Source of the DNA: an uncultured Paracoccaceae bacterium | GTDB taxonomy: Bacteria; Pseudomonadota; Alphaproteobacteria; Rhodobacterales; Rhodobacteraceae | Assembly: GCA_947500135.1 (NCBI GenBank) | Contig: CANMQX010000003.1 | Coordinates: forward strand, 493,312 to 557,311 | DNA: 64,000 nucleotides | Reading direction: 5' to 3' | Shown here: in pieces, positions 43,609 through 53,239 of the stretch | How the letters are laid out: each line of letters begins with the position of its first letter | Numbering within the stretch: the stretch's first letter is position 1 | Translations under genes and position numbers: made by a program | The notes under the pieces: model-generated | Seen by the model: only the letters and a program-made list of their open reading frames with translations | Told to the model about the DNA's origin: nothing | Database searches by the model: none

Positions 43609-44055
43609 ATGACACTGAAAATCTACCTCTCGGGCGAAATCCATACGGATTGGCGCGACCAGATCATTCAGGGGTCTGCCGGAATGGATGTGACATTTTC
43701 CGCTCCTGTCACGGATCATGCTGCGTCAGATGATTGCGGTGTTGCGATCATGGGGGAGGAGCCGGACAAGTTCTGGCATGACAACAAGGGTGCCAACCTC
43801 AACGCGATCCGGACCCGCCATGGTATTCAAAACGCGGATGTGGTCGTCGTGCGTTTTGGCGAGAAGTACAAGCAATGGAATGCCGCCTTTGATGCGGGCT
43901 ACGCCGCAGCACTTGGCAAATCACTGATCGTCATGCACGGCCCCGAACATCAGCACCCCCTGAAAGAGGTGGATGCCGCGGCCCTCGCGGTTGTGCAAGA
44001 GCCACAGCAAGTGATTGATATCTTGTCCTATGTTTTGAACGGAACCTTGCCTTAG
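43609..44055 (+). CDS. YtoQ family protein
   Basis: A 148-residue protein starting MTLKIYLSGEIHTDWR, the hallmark of the YtoQ family, related in fold to nucleoside deoxyribosyltransferase-like proteins. AAGGAG stands eight bases before the ATG. No biochemical role is established. It ends in a four-base overlap with the convergent glutathione transferase gene. Confidence 0.85.
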   Translation: MTLKIYLSGEIHTDWRDQIIQGSAGMDVTFSAPVTDHAASDDCGVAIMGEEPDKFWHDNKGANLNAIRTRHGIQNADVVVVRFGEKYKQWNAAFDAGYAAALGKSLIVMHGPEHQHPLKEVDAAALAVVQEPQQVIDILSYVLNGTLP

Positions 44056-44747
44056 GACGGATCGGGGATGCGTTTTGCCTTTTCCACGGCGGGACGGGCA
44101 AAAAACCGCTCAACATAAGCGGGTACATTTTTCAGGTCATGATAACCGACCGCGTCTTTGGTGCCGTAGAATTCCAGCGCGTTGATCCAGGGCGCGATGG
44201 CCATGTCCGCAATTGAGAAATCACCTGCGATCCAATCTTGCCCGTCCAGTTGTTTATCAACGACGGCCAGCAGCCGGATCGCCTCATCACGATATCGTTC
44301 GCGAGGGCGGGGGTCTTCAATATCCTTGCCCGCGAATTTATAAAAGAAGCCCATTTGGCCTAACATAGGGCCAAGCCCGCCCATCTGGAACATGAGCCAT
44401 TGGGTAATCTGGGCTTTGTCTGCCGCATTTGATCCCAGAAATTTTCCCGACTTTTCAGCAAGGTAAAGCAGGATCGCGCCGCTTTCGAAGATGCCAAGCG
44501 GCCCGTTCGGTCCGTTGGGATCGATGATTGCCGGAATCTTGTTATTTGGGTTAAGTGACAGGAATTCGGGGCTTTTGACATCGCTGTCAGAGAGAGTCAC
44601 CAGATGTGGTTCATAAGGAAGGCCCATTTCCTCCAACGCGATGGATATCTTGACGCCGTTGGGCGTTGGGTAGGAATAGAGCTGGATCACATTGGGGTCT
44701 TTTGCAGGCCAGCGTTGTGTGATTGGAAAGGCGGAAAGATCAGTCAT
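44052..44747 (-). CDS. Glutathione S-transferase, YghU/YfcG-like
   Basis: A 231-residue two-domain glutathione transferase. The thioredoxin-fold domain has the [15 protein letters not shown] segment, NPNNKIPAI with the cis-proline, and [12 protein letters not shown]; the helical domain contains [13 protein letters not shown]. The N-terminal active region with TPNG resembles the nu-class/Ure2-like enzymes with disulfide-bond reductase activity. Monocistronic, divergent from mscL. Confidence 0.9.
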   Translation of the reverse strand: MTDLSAFPITQRWPAKDPNVIQLYSYPTPNGVKISIALEEMGLPYEPHLVTLSDSDVKSPEFLSLNPNNKIPAIIDPNGPNGPLGIFESGAILLYLAEKSGKFLGSNAADKAQITQWLMFQMGGLGPMLGQMGFFYKFAGKDIEDPRPRERYRDEAIRLLAVVDKQLDGQDWIAGDFSIADMAIAPWINALEFYGTKDAVGYHDLKNVPAYVERFFARPAVEKAKRIPDPS

Positions 44748-44902
44748 TTAGGCGGTCCTTATGGTTTTCTGACATCCCCGAAAACCTAGGGGGAAAAATT
44801 GCAAATAAAACCCGTGTTTCTGTGGGTTCGTTTCGGTATGCATGTGCGCAGTTGCGCAGCAGGCCAAAGACCTACGCGCCGATTACAACTCGTGGGGGAC
44901 AT

Positions 44903-45337
44903 ATGATCCAGGAATTCAAAGACTTCATCGCTAAGGGCAATGTCATGGACATGGCTGTTGGTATCATCATCGGGGCGGCCTTTACGGCCATTGTCACATC
45001 GCTGGTGGGCGATCTGATCAACCCAATTATCGGACTTGTGTCCGGTGGCGTCGATTTCACCAATAACTACGCCGTGCTGGGTGGTGAGGTGCCTGAGGGC
45101 GCGTCGCTTGAAGTGGCCCGTGAAGCTGGCGCATCGGTCTTTGCCTATGGTGCCTTCATCATGGCCATCATCAACTTCCTGATCATTGCGTTCGTGGTGT
45201 TCATGTTGGTCAAAATGGTCAACCGTGTAAAAGACCAAGCCGAAGCTGAAGAAGAGGCGGCACCAGAAGAGCCAAAAGGCCCAACAGCCGAAGAGCTACT
45301 GGCTGAGATTCGTGATGCGCTGAGGGCAAACGCGTAG
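44903..45337 (+). CDS. mscL: Large-conductance mechanosensitive channel
   Basis: A 144-residue MscL that opens under membrane tension to release solutes during osmotic downshock. The start [20 protein letters not shown] is typical, with TM1 [23 protein letters not shown]2 [19 protein letters not shown] and a C-terminal helix ([11 protein letters not shown]) forming the cytoplasmic bundle. A GGGGG ribosome site precedes ATG 44903; the in-frame extension back to 44723 is not real. A strong terminator follows. Confidence 0.96.
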   Translation: MIQEFKDFIAKGNVMDMAVGIIIGAAFTAIVTSLVGDLINPIIGLVSGGVDFTNNYAVLGGEVPEGASLEVAREAGASVFAYGAFIMAIINFLIIAFVVFMLVKMVNRVKDQAEAEEEAAPEEPKGPTAEELLAEIRDALRANA

Positions 45338-45357
45338 TCCGACCCATTGCCGGACGA

Positions 45358-45384
45358 AGGCCCGCCAGGCTGGCGGGCCTTTTT
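45358..45384 (+). terminator. Rho-independent terminator after mscL
   Basis: AGGCCCGCC (45358-45366) pairs with GGCGGGCCT (45372-45380) with a five-base loop and TTTTT. It also lies just beyond the end of the convergent hydrolase gene. Confidence 0.9.
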
Positions 45385-45399
45385 CGTTTGGTTCTTACT

Positions 45400-46203
45400 C
45401 TATGACGCTAAAAACTCAGTAATTGCCTGTGTCACCGCGTCAGGGCTTTCAACGGGCGATGAATGTCCAGAGGCGGGAATGCGGACCAGTTTGGCATTAG
45501 CGATGGCGTCCTGCATCGCCTCGGATCGTTGAGGTGGTGTGACCACATCGTCTTCGCCAACAACAATCAGTGTCGGTGCCGGATTTCCGCGTTCGGCCAG
45601 ATCATCCAACACATCGTCACGATCAAAAATCGCGCGTCCGAACCGGCGGACACAGGTTTTGTCCAATCCGCCGATGTAATGCGCCCAATCGGCGTTTTCC
45701 GTGCGGCGGGCAGGATCCTTGCGAAATGCCTCACCAAACATCAGCGGGATGACCTGACCCAGCAGCGGGCGTATGCCCAGAAACCGGACAAGAAACAGCA
45801 ACAGGTTAAATCGTTTGAGCTTTACAGGGTCTTCAGCCTGCGCTGACGTATCGATCAGGATCAAGTGATCAATCAGTTCCGGGTGGCGCAACAACAGACG
45901 CAGACCCACAAAGCCCCCTGTCGACATGCCCACAAAATGGACCGGGCTGCCCACCAGAGCGTCAATTAGTGCCGCCGCATCATCAACCAAATCATAGATG
46001 CCGAATGCATCGTTGCAGGGGTCACTTTTGCCATGGCCTCTGTGGTCAAATGCGATGACACGATATTGGTCGGATAGCGCGGCTATCTGGGCGTCAAACA
46101 TCTGATGACGCATCAGATAGCCATGCGAGAACACGATCGTTTTTGGACCGGTCCCATGTTCCACATAGTGTATGGACCGGCCGTTGATGTCGATATTTGG
46201 CAT
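45400..46203 (-). CDS. Alpha/beta-fold hydrolase
   Basis: A 267-residue alpha/beta hydrolase. Oxyanion segment FSHGYLM, nucleophile elbow GMSTGG near residue 95, acid in VGEDDVVTPP and catalytic histidine in SGHSSPVE are all present. It looks like the ketoadipate-enol-lactonase/haloperoxidase-like group, but substrate cannot be assigned. It is convergent with mscL and downstream of ald with a 48-base gap. Confidence 0.87.
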   Translation of the reverse strand: MPNIDINGRSIHYVEHGTGPKTIVFSHGYLMRHQMFDAQIAALSDQYRVIAFDHRGHGKSDPCNDAFGIYDLVDDAAALIDALVGSPVHFVGMSTGGFVGLRLLLRHPELIDHLILIDTSAQAEDPVKLKRFNLLLFLVRFLGIRPLLGQVIPLMFGEAFRKDPARRTENADWAHYIGGLDKTCVRRFGRAIFDRDDVLDDLAERGNPAPTLIVVGEDDVVTPPQRSEAMQDAIANAKLVRIPASGHSSPVESPDAVTQAITEFLAS

Positions 46204-46251
46204 CCTGCGCGTCGCGCTCCACTCCAGCTGTTGGATGGAACGCTACAGGCG

Positions 46252-47370
46252 CTAGGCCTTTAACGCCAGCGCGGGCGAGATCACGTCGATCCCCAGCGCC
46301 TTACCCACTGCGTAATAGGTCAGCTGCCCGGCATGCACATTCAGCCCGTTCAGCAGGTGATGATCATCTTCGCAGGCCTGCCGCCAGCCCTTGTCAGCCA
46401 ATGACAACATGAATGGCATCGTGGCATTCCCCAGCGCGATTGTGGATGTCCGGGCAACAGCGCCCGGCATATTGGCCACGCAATAATGCATGATCCCGTC
46501 TACATCGTAGATCGGATCCTGATGCGTGGTTGCTTTGGAGGTTTCAAAGCAGCCGCCCTGATCAATGGCGACATCGACAAGCGCCGCACCCGGTTTCAGC
46601 TCTGACAATTGTGCGCGTGAAATCAGCTTGGGTGCTGCTGCGCCGGGGATCAACACAGCGCCAATGATCATGTCAGCTTGCTGGGCAAGTTCGATTGTAT
46701 TACCCGCAGAGGCATAGCTGCTTTTGAACACATTGCCAAAGACATCATCCAGATAGCGCAGACGGGGCAGCGACCGGTCCAAGACGGTTACATCTGCCCC
46801 CATGCCAGCCGCGATTCTGGCGGCGTGTGTCCCCACAACGCCACCGCCGATGACCACAACCCGCGCAGGTCCCACACCCGGCACGCCACCCATCAACACA
46901 CCGCGTCCGCCATTCGCCTTTTGCAGGGTCCACGCCCCAACCTGTGGCGCAAGGCGTCCCGCAACCTCTGACATGGGTGCCAGCAAGGGCAGGCCGCCGC
47001 GGTCATCGGTGACGGTTTCATAAGCGATGCAGGTTGCACCCGATTCCATCAGATCCTTGGTTTGTTCGGGATCGGGGGCAAGGTGCAGATATGTGAATAA
47101 AATCTGACCGTCCAGGAGCATCTTACGCTCAACTGGCTGCGGCTCTTTCACTTTTACAATCATATCAGCGATTTCAAACACTTCGGCGGCTGTACCGACA
47201 ACATTTGCACCCGCCGCGATGTAGTCTTCATCCGGGAAACCCGCGCCGATGCCCGCACTGGTTTCGACCGTGACCTTGTGGCCATGATTGACCGCCTCCT
47301 GCGCGGCGTTTGGTGTCAGCCCGACGCGATATTCCTGTGGCTTGATTTCTTTTGGGCATCCGATGTGCAT
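46252..47370 (-). CDS. ald: Alanine dehydrogenase
   Basis: A 372-residue NAD-dependent alanine dehydrogenase interconverting alanine with pyruvate and ammonia. It starts MHIGCPKEIKPQEYRVGLTP and has the Rossmann segment VIGGGVVGTHAARIA near 170, and the conserved DVAIDQGGCFETS. AAGGAGA eight bases upstream fixes ATG 47370; the open frame extends to 47433 but is not supported. It is divergent from an Lrp-type regulator, the usual arrangement for alanine-responsive control. Confidence 0.96.
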   Translation of the reverse strand: MHIGCPKEIKPQEYRVGLTPNAAQEAVNHGHKVTVETSAGIGAGFPDEDYIAAGANVVGTAAEVFEIADMIVKVKEPQPVERKMLLDGQILFTYLHLAPDPEQTKDLMESGATCIAYETVTDDRGGLPLLAPMSEVAGRLAPQVGAWTLQKANGGRGVLMGGVPGVGPARVVVIGGGVVGTHAARIAAGMGADVTVLDRSLPRLRYLDDVFGNVFKSSYASAGNTIELAQQADMIIGAVLIPGAAAPKLISRAQLSELKPGAALVDVAIDQGGCFETSKATTHQDPIYDVDGIMHYCVANMPGAVARTSTIALGNATMPFMLSLADKGWRQACEDDHHLLNGLNVHAGQLTYYAVGKALGIDVISPALALKA

Positions 47371-47509
47371 GATGGCTCTCCTTCGTTCACTTTTGGGGAT
47401 CATTGTGCGGGCCGCATGCAATGTCTTGGGCAATCCTCTTGGATGATAGCGTTATCTGTCGTAGAAACCGGCGTATCAGTTATATTTCTTCGAAGGATCC
47501 CGCGCGCCG

Positions 47510-47968
47510 ATGGAACTTGATAGCATTGACCGTCGAATCCTTGATGTTCTGCAAAAGAAGGGGCGGATGTCGAATGCCGACCTTTCCGAGATTGCGAACC
47601 TGTCGGCATCCGCTTGTCACAGGCGTGTTCAAAGGTTGGAGAAAGAGGGTTTTATCCGCGACTATGTTGCCTTGCTGGACCCCCGCAAGATGGGCCTGCC
47701 GACCACGGTTTTTGTCGAAATCACGTTAAGCGGGCAGGCTGACGAAGTCCTTGATGCGTTTGAAAAAGCGGTTGCCCGGGTTCCTGATGTTCTGGAATGT
47801 CACCTGATGGCGGGTACGGCGGATTATCTGCTGAAAGTCGTGGCTGGTGATACAGAGGATTTTGCCCGTATCCACCGCCGCTATCTGGCGACATTACCGG
47901 GGGTGGCACAGATGCAATCATCCTTCGCATTGCGAACCGTACAGCAAACAACCGCGCTGCCGGTATAA
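47510..47968 (+). CDS. Lrp/AsnC-family regulator, probably of ald
   Basis: A 152-residue Lrp-type regulator. The N-terminal helix-turn-helix (NADLSEIANLSASACHRRVQRLE) is followed by the RAM/ligand domain (VLECHLMAGTADYLLKV, FALRTVQQTTALP). Divergence from ald across 139 bases suggests it controls ald in response to alanine, as known for AldR-type proteins. GGAACT-like upstream sequence gives no strong ribosome site. Confidence 0.92.
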   Translation: MELDSIDRRILDVLQKKGRMSNADLSEIANLSASACHRRVQRLEKEGFIRDYVALLDPRKMGLPTTVFVEITLSGQADEVLDAFEKAVARVPDVLECHLMAGTADYLLKVVAGDTEDFARIHRRYLATLPGVAQMQSSFALRTVQQTTALPV

Positions 47969-48054
47969 CAATTGGTCGATTGCAAAGGCGTTTCTTGAAT
48001 AACAGCGGAGGACAGGCAGCGACCCAAGAAAACTCTTAAAACGCTATGGGACAG

Positions 48055-49263
48055 TCATTGTCTTGATTGTTCTTCCCTGTCCTCCGCGGACAGACCATAA
48101 GGCTTGGCAAGGTTCCAAACATGACGTGGCACCATGTTTTTCATCTTGGCGGGTTCGGCCCTGCGCAGATGCAGCACGGTCTCAGCTGCTTTCATTTCAA
48201 CGCGCGCGCGGGCGAATTCCAGACCGCGTGGGCCGATTTTGGGCATCAGCCAACCCATGATCCCACGCAGCCAATTGGGCATACGGCGCAAGGGAAGCCC
48301 ACCTGCGGCCAATCGCGTGTTTTCCACAAACCCCTTTACCGATCCTTGCCGTTTTCCGCGTGATCCGGGGGTGTTCAAAGCCACCTCTGCCCCCAAACCA
48401 TCCAGCATTTCCTGACCGCGTGCGTTACGCACGATCAACCATTGCTCTCCTTCGCCCGCCATATAGCCGACGGTGATGTCTGCCAGCCGGTTGGTGTAAT
48501 CCACACAGGTTCGGCAGGTTAGTGGGAAGAAATCATGGTCCAGATCGCTGATCGGTAGTTTCAGAAATGGGATCAGCCGTTTACGTCCATCCTCAAACCG
48601 CAATTCGACATGATAGTCCGCCCGAAATTCCAGATAGGTCACGGTGTCCGGGGCATCCGTCAACAGGGCCAGAAAGTCGTGGAAATTCTCGGTCGTGGTG
48701 TTGTCAGAGCAGGGGGTGCCGATCACATAAATGCGGTCAAAGCCCAATTCCGCCTCAAGTGCGCGCAGCGCATAAATCTGGCAAGGAATGCCAATCACGG
48801 CGATCCGCCGGTGCCCCGCCGCGCGTGCCGGTTCCAACAAGGCAAGTAAGGGGGCGTATCCCATCCGCATGCCTCGCGCTTCCGCCATATCAGCGGGATC
48901 AGTGATGATTGCAGGCTGTGGCCGCCATTTATCCTGATCATCGGGCACCATTGTCAGAACCGCATCGACAGTCTCGGTTTCAAGCAGGTGTTCGGCCAAC
49001 CGCGTTGTCAGCCCGGTCCATTGTGCGCCCGGGCGGGCGGGCTGTAATGCCGCCCTATGCATGGCCTGCGTCACCCCAAAGAAGCGTTCGTCGCCTTGGT
49101 CGGTCGCACTGCGGCCGTGAACCTGTGCCTCAAGCGTCGGATAGTCCGGTTTGATAAACTGGCAGGCTTTTCCGCAGGCGCCCGGGTCCGCCATCCGCGA
49201 CACGCCGCAATCGGTGCAAAGCCCGCGCGGTGCCGGATCAGCGAAAGAGGGGGTTTCGATCAT
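48055..49263 (-). CDS. FrhB/F420-dehydrogenase beta-subunit family Fe-S flavoprotein
   Basis: A 402-residue protein of the coenzyme F420 hydrogenase/dehydrogenase beta family. It has an N-terminal cysteine cluster CTDCGVS...CGKACQF, then GIPCQIYALRALE, GTPCSDN and the CRTCVDYTNRLADITVGYM segment, consistent with [4Fe-4S] clusters and flavin. In proteobacteria such proteins include the 8-vinyl reductase BciB of bacteriochlorophyll synthesis, but no other photosynthesis gene is visible, so the role is open. Convergent with the Lrp gene and preceded by the Sua5-type gene on the same strand, 58 bases apart. Confidence 0.8.
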   Translation of the reverse strand: MIETPSFADPAPRGLCTDCGVSRMADPGACGKACQFIKPDYPTLEAQVHGRSATDQGDERFFGVTQAMHRAALQPARPGAQWTGLTTRLAEHLLETETVDAVLTMVPDDQDKWRPQPAIITDPADMAEARGMRMGYAPLLALLEPARAAGHRRIAVIGIPCQIYALRALEAELGFDRIYVIGTPCSDNTTTENFHDFLALLTDAPDTVTYLEFRADYHVELRFEDGRKRLIPFLKLPISDLDHDFFPLTCRTCVDYTNRLADITVGYMAGEGEQWLIVRNARGQEMLDGLGAEVALNTPGSRGKRQGSVKGFVENTRLAAGGLPLRRMPNWLRGIMGWLMPKIGPRGLEFARARVEMKAAETVLHLRRAEPAKMKNMVPRHVWNLAKPYGLSAEDREEQSRQ

Positions 49264-49321
49264 AGTGGCAGGTTAGCCCTACAAATACTGGAACCCAATC
49301 AGCTTTTGTCGAATCCTGATC

Positions 49322-50272
49322 CTAGTCGCGCGGGGTCGCGGCACGTTGTAGCCGGTCATTGATGGCGACACCCAGCCCATGATTAGGGATCGGTGATACG
49401 GCGATGTGCGTGGCGTTAATGGCGTCAAGCTGGTGCAGGCAATCAAAAAGTCGTGCGGCTGCCTCCGTTAGATCACCGGAGGGGGACAGGTTCAGTAGGG
49501 CATCGACCGGGCCAAACCCCAGCATTACTTCATCCGGTCCGGCGGTTTGCGCGTTCAATCGCATGGTGCCCTTGGGCGCATAATGCGAGGCCAGTTGGCC
49601 GGGTGCCACCGGCGTTTCAGGGTCGGCAGATGTGGCAAGCGGGCGGCCAAGGCATGCCTCTATTGCTTCTGCCGGGATGCCGCCTGCCCGGAGTAGCGTG
49701 GGTGTATCGACGCAGCTTATGATCGTTGATTCCAGCCCGACGCCACAGGGCCCACCATCAACTAAACCGTTGATCTTACGCCCAAGCCCATCTGCGACAT
49801 GGGTTGCGGTGGTTGGGCTGACCCGCCCGGATGGGTTGGCAGAGGGGGCGGCAACAGGTCCGCCAAACGCAGCAAGCAGCGCTTGCGCAACCGGGTGATC
49901 GGGGACGCGGATCGCCAACGTGTCCAGCCCTGCTGTCACCAGTTTGGAAATTCTTGCATCAGGTCTAAGCGGTAAGACCAACGTCAGTGCACCGGGCCAA
50001 AAGGCACCTGCCAATCGGTGGGCATCATCATTGAAATCGCACAGCGTCTCGGCCATCGCCAGATTGGCCAGATGCACAATCAGCGGGTTGAAGCTTGGTC
50101 GCCCTTTGGCGGCATAAATCCCGGCAACCGCTGTGTCATCGCGCGCATCTGCCCCCAGCCCGTAGACCGTTTCAGTTGGAAATGCGACAAGCTGTCCGGC
50201 CCGCAACATATCGGCGGCTACTGCCAGCCCTGCGGGATCCGGTTGTACTATGGACAAAGGTGCATTGGTCAT
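49322..50272 (-). CDS. L-threonylcarbamoyladenylate synthase (Sua5/TsaC type)
   Basis: A 316-residue Sua5-type enzyme making threonylcarbamoyl-AMP for the t6A37 tRNA modification. The YrdC domain has FPTETVYGLGADA, KGRPSFNPLIVHL and SANPSGRVSPTT; a C-terminal Sua5 extension (about 215-316) with PGQLASHYAPKG distinguishes it from short TsaC. ATG 50272 is chosen over an upstream in-frame start at 50335. It is divergent from the acyl-CoA dehydrogenase gene. Confidence 0.93.
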   Translation of the reverse strand: MTNAPLSIVQPDPAGLAVAADMLRAGQLVAFPTETVYGLGADARDDTAVAGIYAAKGRPSFNPLIVHLANLAMAETLCDFNDDAHRLAGAFWPGALTLVLPLRPDARISKLVTAGLDTLAIRVPDHPVAQALLAAFGGPVAAPSANPSGRVSPTTATHVADGLGRKINGLVDGGPCGVGLESTIISCVDTPTLLRAGGIPAEAIEACLGRPLATSADPETPVAPGQLASHYAPKGTMRLNAQTAGPDEVMLGFGPVDALLNLSPSGDLTEAAARLFDCLHQLDAINATHIAVSPIPNHGLGVAINDRLQRAATPRD

Positions 50273-50387
50273 GACGTGGCGTTTTGGTTGATGAGGGGCG
50301 AGGGTCAGGTAGTTTGGACAGGTCGCGCGATGCATAGCCCTGCGGCATCAATTTGCCAAGAAGCGACCTGAATTTGGAGAATTAACA

Positions 50388-52091
50388 ATGCCTTACCGTG
50401 CTCCAGTAAATGATTTCCGGTTCCTGATGGATCATGTCACCGGTTTTGCCGATGTGGCCGCCACTGATCGGTTTGCCGAAGCGACCCCTGATATGGTCGA
50501 GGCGATCCTGACCGAAGCTGCCAAAATGTCTGAAGAGGTGCTGGCCCCGTTGAACCGCAATGGTGATCTGCATCCGGCGCATCTGGAAAACGGTGTTGTT
50601 CGCACGTCCCCCGGTTTTGCAGAGGGTTATGGCGCCATCGCCGAAGGTGGCTGGATCGGCATGTCAGCCGCGCCCGAAAACGGCGGCATGGGCCTGCCCA
50701 TGACCCTTACGACAGCGGTGAACGAAATGCTGGCAAGCGCCTGTCTGGCCTTGCAGTTGAACCCGCTCATGACGCAGGGCCAGATCGAAGCGCTGGAGCA
50801 TCACGCCTCCGATGCGATCAAGGCGCTTTATATCCCCAAGCTGATATCGGGCGAATGGTGTGGCACGATGAACCTGACCGAACCGCAAGCGGGTTCTGAC
50901 GTTGGTGCATTGCGCAGCAAGGCCGAACCAAATGGCGATGGTTCCTATGCCATCAGCGGTCAGAAAATCTATATCAGCTGGGCTGATAATGATTTTTCCG
51001 AAAACGTCTGCCACCTTGTGTTGGCCCGACTGCCGGATGGCGTGCCGGGAACCAAGGGGATCAGCCTGTTCATGGTGCCAAAGTTCATTCCCGATGCAGA
51101 TGGCAACCCCGGCAAGCAGAATGATCTGCGGGTGGTCAGTCTGGAACATAAGATGGGCCTGCACGGGTCGCCGACCGCTGTGATGGAATATTCCGGTGCC
51201 ACTGGTTGGCTGGTTGGCCCCGAACATGGCGGCATGGCCGCGATGTTTACCATGATGAACAACGCCCGTCTGGGCGTGGGCGTGCAGGGTATTGGGGTCG
51301 CTGAAGGTGCAACGCAGCATGCACTGGCCTATGCGCAAGAACGTAAGCAAGGCAAAGCACCCGGCACCGGTACGATTATCGAACATGCCGATGTTCGCCG
51401 CATGCTGACCACGATGCGCGCGGATACCTATGCCGCCCGCGCAATTGCCCTGATGAATGCGGTTGCCATTGATATGGCTGTGGCGACGGGTGACGCCGGC
51501 TGGAACGCTCGTGCGGCATTTCTAACCCCGATCGGCAAGGCGTTTGGAACAGATGTCGGCATGGAAGTGGCCGCAACCGGTGTACAAGTTCATGGCGGCA
51601 TGGGCTTTATCGAAGAAACGGGTGCCGCCCAGTATTCCCGCGATGTCCGCGTGACCGCAATCTACGAAGGCACCAATGGTATTCAGGCGATGGACCTTGT
51701 CGCCCGCAAATTGATGGATGGTGGCGAAGCTGCGTTCCGTCTGCTGGAAGAAATCGAACAGGGTGCGGAACAGGCCAAGGCCCGTTTCCCGGCCTTGGCA
51801 GAGGCTGTGTGGCAAGCCGCCGAAAGCCTGCGTGAAGCCACCGAATGGCTGGTCGCCCAAGAGGATCTGAATGACCGCTTTGCCGGTGCTGTGCCTTATC
51901 TGCGTGCCTTTGCGCGGGTGTTGGGCGGCCACGTGCATCTGGCGTCGGCGATGGCGGGTGATGAAACCCGCGCCAAGCTTGCCAGTTTCTATATCAAACG
52001 GTTGCTGCCGGAGCATGCGAGCCTTCTTGTCCATGTCCGCGAAGGTGCAGACGAGCTGATGGCAATCACCGCAGACGATTTGGCTGCCTGA
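50388..52091 (+). CDS. Acyl-CoA dehydrogenase, long form (DmdC-like family)
   Basis: A 567-residue flavin-dependent acyl-CoA dehydrogenase. It has the usual N-terminal helical, beta (MNLTEPQAGSDVGALRSKA) and C-terminal helical (GGMGFIEETGAAQYSRDVR, AIYEGTNGIQAMDL) domains plus the extra C-terminal 130 residues of the long family. That group includes 3-methylmercaptopropionyl-CoA dehydrogenase DmdC of roseobacters as well as other acyl-CoA dehydrogenases; without dmdB or dmdD neighbours the substrate stays open. Followed by a hairpin and an MBL hydrolase gene. Confidence 0.9.
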   Translation: MPYRAPVNDFRFLMDHVTGFADVAATDRFAEATPDMVEAILTEAAKMSEEVLAPLNRNGDLHPAHLENGVVRTSPGFAEGYGAIAEGGWIGMSAAPENGGMGLPMTLTTAVNEMLASACLALQLNPLMTQGQIEALEHHASDAIKALYIPKLISGEWCGTMNLTEPQAGSDVGALRSKAEPNGDGSYAISGQKIYISWADNDFSENVCHLVLARLPDGVPGTKGISLFMVPKFIPDADGNPGKQNDLRVVSLEHKMGLHGSPTAVMEYSGATGWLVGPEHGGMAAMFTMMNNARLGVGVQGIGVAEGATQHALAYAQERKQGKAPGTGTIIEHADVRRMLTTMRADTYAARAIALMNAVAIDMAVATGDAGWNARAAFLTPIGKAFGTDVGMEVAATGVQVHGGMGFIEETGAAQYSRDVRVTAIYEGTNGIQAMDLVARKLMDGGEAAFRLLEEIEQGAEQAKARFPALAEAVWQAAESLREATEWLVAQEDLNDRFAGAVPYLRAFARVLGGHVHLASAMAGDETRAKLASFYIKRLLPEHASLLVHVREGADELMAITADDLAA

Positions 52092-52140
52092 TCACCGTGT
52101 CGGGTTTATCACCTTGATTCCGTGCAGTATTTTATGTCGC

Positions 52141-52166
52141 AAGGCGCAATCTATCGATTGCGTCTT
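52141..52166 (+). terminator. Stem-loop between acyl-CoA dehydrogenase and MBL genes
   Basis: AAGGCGCAATC (52141-52151) and GATTGCGTCTT (52156-52166) form eleven pairs, one of them G-U, with a TATC loop. Only two T residues close the stem and no further T-run follows, so it may terminate weakly or separate two transcripts. Confidence 0.5.
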
Positions 52167-52207
52167 GCCTATGCGCGTCATAAGCCTGACCTGATGAAGG
52201 AGTTCAC

Positions 52208-53239
52208 ATGAGCGCGCGCGGCATCAGATATCCGTTTCCCGACCCACCCACCGAAGGCGAAGCAACGGAGCTTGCCGCAGGTGTATTGTGGATGCGTTTG
52301 CCGCTGCCTATGGCGCTGGACCATGTGAATGTCTACGCGCTGGATGACGGCGATGGGTGGACGGTGATTGATACCGGTTTCGCATCGAAACGCAGCCGCG
52401 CCATTTGGAACGCGCTGCTGGACGGCCCCCTTGGCGGTAAGCCCGTCACACGGGTGATCGTGACCCATCACCATCCTGATCATGTTGGGCTGGCAGGCTG
52501 GTTCATCACCAAAGGGTCCGCGCTGCATATGCCCCGCACCGGATGGTTGATGGCCCGGATGCTGACATTGGATGTGCAGGATCGCCCAACCGCAGAGACA
52601 TTGCAGTTCTATCGCCGCGCGGGCATGGACCCGGATATTGAGGCAAAGCGCCGCGATGAGCGCCCATTCAATTTTGCCGATTGCGTTGTGCCGTTGCCCT
52701 TGGGCTATACCCGTCTGGCCGAGGGTGGCACGATCACCATGGGTGGTCGCGTTTGGGATATCCGCATGGGCAATGGGCACGCCCCGGAACACGCCACGTT
52801 CTGGAGCAGGGATGACAATCTGGTCATTGGCGGTGATCAGTTGCTGCCATCCATCAGTCCCAACCTGGGGGTCTATCCGACTGAACCAGAGGCCGATCCG
52901 GTTGCTGAGTGGTTAGAGGCGTGCGAACGCTTGTGCCCGTTTGCTGGCGATGATCAGCTGGTCCTGGGTGGTCACAAACTGCCATTCACCGGTTTGCCGC
53001 TGCGCCTGACCCAGATGATCGAAAACCATCATGGCGCATTGGCCCGGTTGGTCGATTTCCTGGCTGAACCGCGCACTGCAGGCGAATGTTTTCCGCCGCT
53101 ATTTAAGCGCAGCATCGGGGCCGGGGAATACGGGCTGGCACTGGTCGAGGCGGTGGCCCATGTAAACCACCTTTATCAGGCCGGGCAGGTCAGCCGCCGC
53201 CTGAACGATGACGGTGCGTGGGTGTATCAAGCGACCTGA
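52208..53239 (+). CDS. MBL-fold metallo-hydrolase
   Basis: A 343-residue metallo-beta-lactamase-fold hydrolase. The metal motif reads THHHPDHVG near residue 83, a further histidine lies in GNGHAPEH, an Asp in VIGGDQLLPS, and a late histidine in LVLGGHKLPF. A C-terminal helical domain of about 100 residues follows. The family hydrolyses thioesters, esters and other substrates; the acyl-CoA dehydrogenase neighbour hints at a thioester, which is inference. Its 3' end overlaps the convergent amidotransferase gene by 13 bases. Confidence 0.88.
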   Translation: MSARGIRYPFPDPPTEGEATELAAGVLWMRLPLPMALDHVNVYALDDGDGWTVIDTGFASKRSRAIWNALLDGPLGGKPVTRVIVTHHHPDHVGLAGWFITKGSALHMPRTGWLMARMLTLDVQDRPTAETLQFYRRAGMDPDIEAKRRDERPFNFADCVVPLPLGYTRLAEGGTITMGGRVWDIRMGNGHAPEHATFWSRDDNLVIGGDQLLPSISPNLGVYPTEPEADPVAEWLEACERLCPFAGDDQLVLGGHKLPFTGLPLRLTQMIENHHGALARLVDFLAEPRTAGECFPPLFKRSIGAGEYGLALVEAVAHVNHLYQAGQVSRRLNDDGAWVYQAT